Assembly (NCBI GenBank): GCA_017625405.1 | Contig: JAGALB010000047.1 | Coordinates: 1-51,106 of the forward strand | Length of the DNA: 51,106 bases | Source of the DNA: Ruminiclostridium sp. | GTDB taxonomy: Bacteria; Bacillota; Clostridia; Oscillospirales; Ruminococcaceae | Direction: 5' to 3' | Shown: piece by piece, positions 47,439 through 51,106 of the stretch | Position numbering within the stretch: the first letter of the stretch is position 1 | Layout of the letters: each line of letters starts with the position of its first letter | Notes under the pieces: model-generated | Told to the model about the DNA's origin: nothing | Database searches by the model: none | The model's input: only the letters and a program-made list of their open reading frames with translations | Position numbers and translations under genes: made by a program

Positions 47439-48890
47439 ATGGCAGACGTTGTAACACGATTTGCACCCAGCCCTACGGGCTTTATGCATATCGGAAATTT
47501 AAGATCGGCACTTTATGAATATCTGGTTGCCAAGGCAAATAACGGTAAGTTTATCCTCCGTATCGAGGACACCGACCAGGAACGTTATGTTGAGGGTGCG
47601 ACCGACGTAATTTACAGCACACTCAAGATGACAGGTTTAAAGTATGACGAAGGCCCCGACATCGGCGGTCCCAACGGTCCTTATATCCAGAGCGAGCGTA
47701 AGGAAATTTATATGGAGTACGCAAAGAAGCTTGTGGAAATGGGCCATGCCTACTACTGCTTCTGTACAAAAGAGCGTCTTGACAAGCTCCACGAGGACGG
47801 CGAAATCGGTGCAGGCTATGACCGTCATTGCCGTGATTTGTCAAAGGAAGAGGTTGAAAAGAATCTTGCAGCGGGAATGCCCTTTGTTATTCGTCAGAAG
47901 ATGCCTTTAGAGGGCAGCACAGGCTATGACGATGAAGTTTTCGGTCATATCGAGATCGAAAACAGCGAAATGCAGGACCAGATTTTAATGAAGGCTGATG
48001 GCTTCCCCACTTATAATTTCTGTCACGTTATCGATGACCATTTAATGGGTGTTACCCACGTTGTAAGGGGCTGCGAATATCTCACATCTACTCCCAAATA
48101 CGTGCTTTTATATGACGCATTCGGCTGGGAAAGACCTACCTACTGCCACTTACCCCTTATTATGGGTAAGAACGAGGACGGCTCTACAAGCAAGCTTTCC
48201 AAGCGTCACGGCTCTGTAAGTTTCCAGGAGCTTGTAAAGAACGGTTATCTCCCCGAAGCTATTATCAACTATATGGCTTTCACAGGCTGGTGCCCCAAGG
48301 ATACAAACGAGGAATTCTTCACACTTGAAGAACTTGAAAAAATATTCTCCATCGACGGTATCAGCAAGTCGCCCTCTGTTTTCGACTATGAAAAGCTTTT
48401 ATGGTTCAACAGCAACTATATCAAGAAGCTGAGCTTAGAAAAGTTCATGGAAATGGCAAAGCCCTACTATAGTGATGAGTTAAAGGCATTCGCTGATGAT
48501 GAAAAGCTTGCAGCTATGGTGCAGACAAGAATTTCCACATTCCCTGAAGTAAACGAAAAGGCAGCTTTTGTGGCAGGTCTTCCCGAATATGATAATGAAC
48601 TTTTCGTGAACAAGAAGAACAAGACAACTGTTGAAATGGCAAAGGAAGTTCTCACAGCGGCAATTCCCGTGATTGAGGGTATTGAAAGCTTTGATAACGA
48701 CACATTATTCGCAGAGCTGAAGGCATTTGCTGAAGCTAAGGAGCTGAAAGCGGGCGCAGTAATGTGGATTATCAGAATTGCTGTTTCGGGTATGTCCGTA
48801 ACTCCCGGCGGCGCTACCGAGCTTATGGCTGTTCTCGGTAAGGAAGAATCAGTAAACAGACTCAGAAAGAGCCTCGATAAATTAAATTAA
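47439..48890 (+). CDS. gltX: glutamyl-tRNA synthetase
   Basis: This 483-residue class I synthetase charges tRNA-Glu (or tRNA-Gln in organisms using the amidation route). The HIGH-type motif is PSPTGFMHIGNLRSAL (residues 9-24) and the KMSKS motif is SKLSKRHGSV. RIEDTDQERYVEGA, YNFCHVIDDHLMGVTHVVRG and the C-terminal helical anticodon domain are typical. GAAAGGA lies before the ATG. It is co-transcribed with the MetRS-like gene after 19 bases. Confidence 0.96.
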   Translation: MADVVTRFAPSPTGFMHIGNLRSALYEYLVAKANNGKFILRIEDTDQERYVEGATDVIYSTLKMTGLKYDEGPDIGGPNGPYIQSERKEIYMEYAKKLVEMGHAYYCFCTKERLDKLHEDGEIGAGYDRHCRDLSKEEVEKNLAAGMPFVIRQKMPLEGSTGYDDEVFGHIEIENSEMQDQILMKADGFPTYNFCHVIDDHLMGVTHVVRGCEYLTSTPKYVLLYDAFGWERPTYCHLPLIMGKNEDGSTSKLSKRHGSVSFQELVKNGYLPEAIINYMAFTGWCPKDTNEEFFTLEELEKIFSIDGISKSPSVFDYEKLLWFNSNYIKKLSLEKFMEMAKPYYSDELKAFADDEKLAAMVQTRISTFPEVNEKAAFVAGLPEYDNELFVNKKNKTTVEMAKEVLTAAIPVIEGIESFDNDTLFAELKAFAEAKELKAGAVMWIIRIAVSGMSVTPGGATELMAVLGKEESVNRLRKSLDKLN

Positions 48891-48909
48891 TCGAAAGGAC
48901 AAAAGAAAA

Positions 48910-50928
48910 ATGAGCGACAAGAAAGAATTTGTAAAGCACGAAATTCCCCGTCCCGAATTTCCTAAGAGAGCTGTTATCACAGGCGGTATGCCTTATGGCA
49001 ACAAGACTCTCCATTTCGGTCATATCGGCGGTGTGTTCGTGTTTGCCGATGTATATGCGAGATTTTTACGTGACCGATTAGGTGATGAAAATGTAATCTT
49101 CGTTTCGGGTACAGACTGCTACGGCTCTCCTATTGCGGAAGGCTACCGCAAGTTCTGCAACGAAACGGGCTTCACAGGTACAATTCAGGATTACGTTGAA
49201 AAGAATCACCTTGCACAGAAGAAGACCCTTGACGACTATATGATAAGCCTCAACGTCTTCGGTGCTTCCGGTCTTGGCAGAACAGCGGAAATTCACGATA
49301 TGGTTTCCGACAAGTTCATCCGTAAGCTTTATGAAAACGGACATCTCAGAAAAATCAGCACAAAGCAGTTCTACGATGAAAAGGCAGGCTGCTTCTTAAA
49401 CGGACGTCAGGTTATCGGTAAGTGCCCCGTAGACGGGTGTAACTCCGAAAAGGGTTATGCAGACGAATGCGATCTCGGTCATCAGTATATGCCCGAAAAT
49501 CTTATCGACCCCAAGAGTACTCTTACAGGCGAAACTCCCACAATGAAGAACGTTGACAACTGGTATTTCGATTTACCCAGCTACAACGAGCTTATGAAGG
49601 AATATGTTGCTAAGATTTCAAAGCAGAAGAATGTCCGTCAGCTTGTTACAAAGACAATTGATGAGTTCCTTAAAGACCCTGTGGTTCATATCAAGAATGA
49701 GCTTCTTGACAAGTATGAAGCGGTAAAGGCACAGATGCCTCCTCACGAGTTCCTGGAGGAAAAGAAAAAGCCTTCATTCACAATTGTATTCAAAACTCTT
49801 GACGAAATGAATGAAGCTACTGCCGTTCTTTCTGGTAACGGTATCCGTTTCAGAACTGGTAAGACACTTGTTCCTTTCAGACTTACAGGTAATATCGAAT
49901 GGGGCGTAAAGGCTCCCGTTTTAGAGGGCGAAGATCCCCTTACAATCTGGGTATGGCCCGAATCTCTCTGGGCACCTATTTCCTTTACTGTTGCTGCTCT
50001 TGAAAATCAGGGCAGGGACAAGGCTGAATGGAAGGATTTCTGGTGCTCCAAGGATGCACAGGTTTACCAGTTTATCGGCGCTGATAACATCTACTTCTAC
50101 GGTGTTGCGGAAATGGCGATGTTCATGGCTCTCCAGGGCAAGGAAAACAATGTTATTGATCCTCCCGAGGGTGAAATCCAGATGCCCATACTCTGTGCAA
50201 ATAACCACATTCTGTTCCTTGACAAGAAGGCTTCCAGCTCCGGCTCTGTAAAGCCTCCCATGGCGGCAGATTTACTGGATTACTACACTCCCGAACAGCT
50301 CCGCATGCACTATCTCGGCTTAGGTCTGGGTCAGAGAAGCGTAAGCTTTATGCCCAAACCCCTTAACCCTGCGGCTAATCCCGACGAGCCCGATCCCGTA
50401 GTAAAGGACGGCTTCTTACTCTCCAACGTATTCAACAGAGTTATCCGTACCTGCTTCTATGCTTGTCAGAAGCACTACGACGGTGTAATGCCCGTAGGTG
50501 AAATTGACGAGCAGGTGCTTGCTGACGCAAAGAAGGCTATTCTCGATTACGAGCGCTTCATGTACCGCTTTGAATTCCATCAGGCTACCTACGTTCTTGA
50601 CAGCTATATCAGAAAGATGAGCAAGTACATGGCAAAGAACCTTGGCGACGCTGATAAGAACGAGGATGATGCACTCCGTAAGCATACACTTATCCAGGTG
50701 TTCCATATGATAAGAACTGCCGCTGTGCTTGTTCATCCTATGGCCCCCAAGGGTACCGAAATGCTTCTTGATTATTTACAGCTTGATAAGTCATTCTGGA
50801 GCTGGGATAATATTTTCGACGGTATGGCTGCATTTACAAACGGTGCAGATCATAAGCTCAAGTTCCTTGAGCCCCGTGTGGACTTCTTCACACGTCACCC
50901 CAGCCAGTTTGCAACTGACGAAGAGTAA
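48910..50928 (+). CDS. divergent methionyl-tRNA-synthetase-like class I tRNA ligase
   Basis: This 672-residue protein aligns along its length with MetRS. GMPYGNKTLHFGHIGG holds the HIGH-type motif (35-38), VIFVSGTDCYGSPI follows, a zinc knuckle is formed by CPVDGC (172-177) and CDLGH (187-191), and a helical anticodon domain ends it. Three features are odd. The KMSKS loop reads KASSS (440-444), losing the second Lys. About 60 extra residues lie near 253-318. The Met-pocket segment is changed (VWPESLWAPISF; YFY where MetRS has YFH). It follows gltX after 19 bases, with GAAAGGACA as SD. It may be a true but odd MetRS, or a paralogue with another substrate. Confidence 0.82.
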   Translation: MSDKKEFVKHEIPRPEFPKRAVITGGMPYGNKTLHFGHIGGVFVFADVYARFLRDRLGDENVIFVSGTDCYGSPIAEGYRKFCNETGFTGTIQDYVEKNHLAQKKTLDDYMISLNVFGASGLGRTAEIHDMVSDKFIRKLYENGHLRKISTKQFYDEKAGCFLNGRQVIGKCPVDGCNSEKGYADECDLGHQYMPENLIDPKSTLTGETPTMKNVDNWYFDLPSYNELMKEYVAKISKQKNVRQLVTKTIDEFLKDPVVHIKNELLDKYEAVKAQMPPHEFLEEKKKPSFTIVFKTLDEMNEATAVLSGNGIRFRTGKTLVPFRLTGNIEWGVKAPVLEGEDPLTIWVWPESLWAPISFTVAALENQGRDKAEWKDFWCSKDAQVYQFIGADNIYFYGVAEMAMFMALQGKENNVIDPPEGEIQMPILCANNHILFLDKKASSSGSVKPPMAADLLDYYTPEQLRMHYLGLGLGQRSVSFMPKPLNPAANPDEPDPVVKDGFLLSNVFNRVIRTCFYACQKHYDGVMPVGEIDEQVLADAKKAILDYERFMYRFEFHQATYVLDSYIRKMSKYMAKNLGDADKNEDDALRKHTLIQVFHMIRTAAVLVHPMAPKGTEMLLDYLQLDKSFWSWDNIFDGMAAFTNGADHKLKFLEPRVDFFTRHPSQFATDEE

Positions 50929-50974
50929 AAACTTCATGTGCCGTAAGAACGGTGCTCATACAGAAGTTTTATAT
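50923..50974 (+). terminator. terminator-like hairpin after the MetRS-like gene
   Basis: AAAACTTC (just after the stop) pairs with GAAGTTTT (to 50970), enclosing GCCGT/ACGG. The stem ends in TTTTAT. Confidence 0.6.
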
Positions 50975-50983
50975 GTATTTATC

Positions 50984-51083
50984 GGAGGAAACCTTTCTGA
51001 AGAAAGGTTCTCCCCCGTACCCCCTTCCAAAGACTTTTAATATCAATTACAGCCTGACAGGTTTACCCTGCCAGGCTGTAATT
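50984..51083. repeat. hairpin-containing extragenic repeat-like segment
   Basis: AACCTTTC (50990-50997) pairs with GAAAGGTT (51002-51009). A C-rich stretch and CCAAAGACTTTT follow, then AATTACAGCCTGACAGG (51045-51061) pairs with CCTGCCAGGCTGTAATT (51067-51083), 17 bp with one mismatch. Similar C-rich segments after an AACCTTTC hairpin are scattered through related Clostridia genomes, as far as I recall. Only one copy lies in this window. Confidence 0.55.
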
Positions 51084-51106
51084 AATATTTGAAGTTTTAG
51101 GAAAGG

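Overview
The window looks like a chromosomal segment of a Gram-positive, low-to-mid GC anaerobic Clostridia, most likely Oscillospirales/Ruminococcaceae and Ruminococcus-like. The evidence is: strong AAAGGA-type Shine-Dalgarno sites, many vegetative promoters of the form TTGxxx-N17-TATAAT, a sporulation-type YtfJ/DUF2953 pair next to a DacF-like carboxypeptidase and the ScpA/ScpB pair, a PPi-type phosphofructokinase, threonine-rich linkers in exported proteins, and a yybP-ykoY manganese riboswitch. I see no phage, insertion sequence, CRISPR array, rRNA or tRNA. The taxonomic call is inferred from gene style, not from a search.

Layout. Positions 78-9717 (+) hold two paralogous MoxR ATPase / DUF58 / membrane-protein modules separated by a DHH phosphoesterase, ending in a small alkyltransferase-like gene. 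At 9801-11942 (+) are an AraD-like class II aldolase with a repetitive Pro/Ala/Gln tail and a secreted fibronectin-type protein. At 12048-13246 (-) is rpsF-ssb-rpsR. At 13302-14993 (+) are a CorA-family transporter with an unusual leader containing short ORFs, and an AT-rich flavin-reductase-like gene. At 15097-20779 (-) is a long same-strand run: site-2 protease, scpA, scpB, DUF2953, ytfJ, dacF, rluB and a small GNAT-like gene, interrupted by a large nested palindrome. At 20825-23999 are a DNA glycosylase (-), a small ORF, and two overlapping lipoprotein genes (CapA-like and VanY-like, +). At 24052-26772 (-) is rpsO-pnp with structured leaders.

Positions 26840-30540 hold a ComFB-like gene (+) and two unrecognised genes (-). 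At 30695-32032 (+) is a manganese riboswitch with two successive terminators controlling an SRPBCC-like gene and mntP. Then come a PPi-phosphofructokinase (+), a PutP-type symporter with a tiny partner ORF (-), an aminotransferase (+), a run trpS / metallophosphoesterase / beta-lactamase-fold / two TrkA-like proteins (+), glycogen phosphorylase and a GH13 enzyme (+), an ECF sigma/anti-sigma pair (-), a small zinc-ribbon membrane protein (+), and gltX followed by a divergent methionyl-tRNA-synthetase-like gene (+).

Themes. Cell-envelope and sporulation functions, translation (r-proteins, aminoacyl-tRNA synthetases, RluB) and sugar/glycogen metabolism dominate. The most unusual signals are regulatory or divergent: the CorA leader (13331-13474), the nested palindrome that can pair with the dacF ribosome-binding site (17337-17523), the double-terminator Mn riboswitch with an SRPBCC gene in the operon, and a MetRS-like protein with altered catalytic and substrate-pocket motifs (48910-50928). 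None of this was checked by computation.
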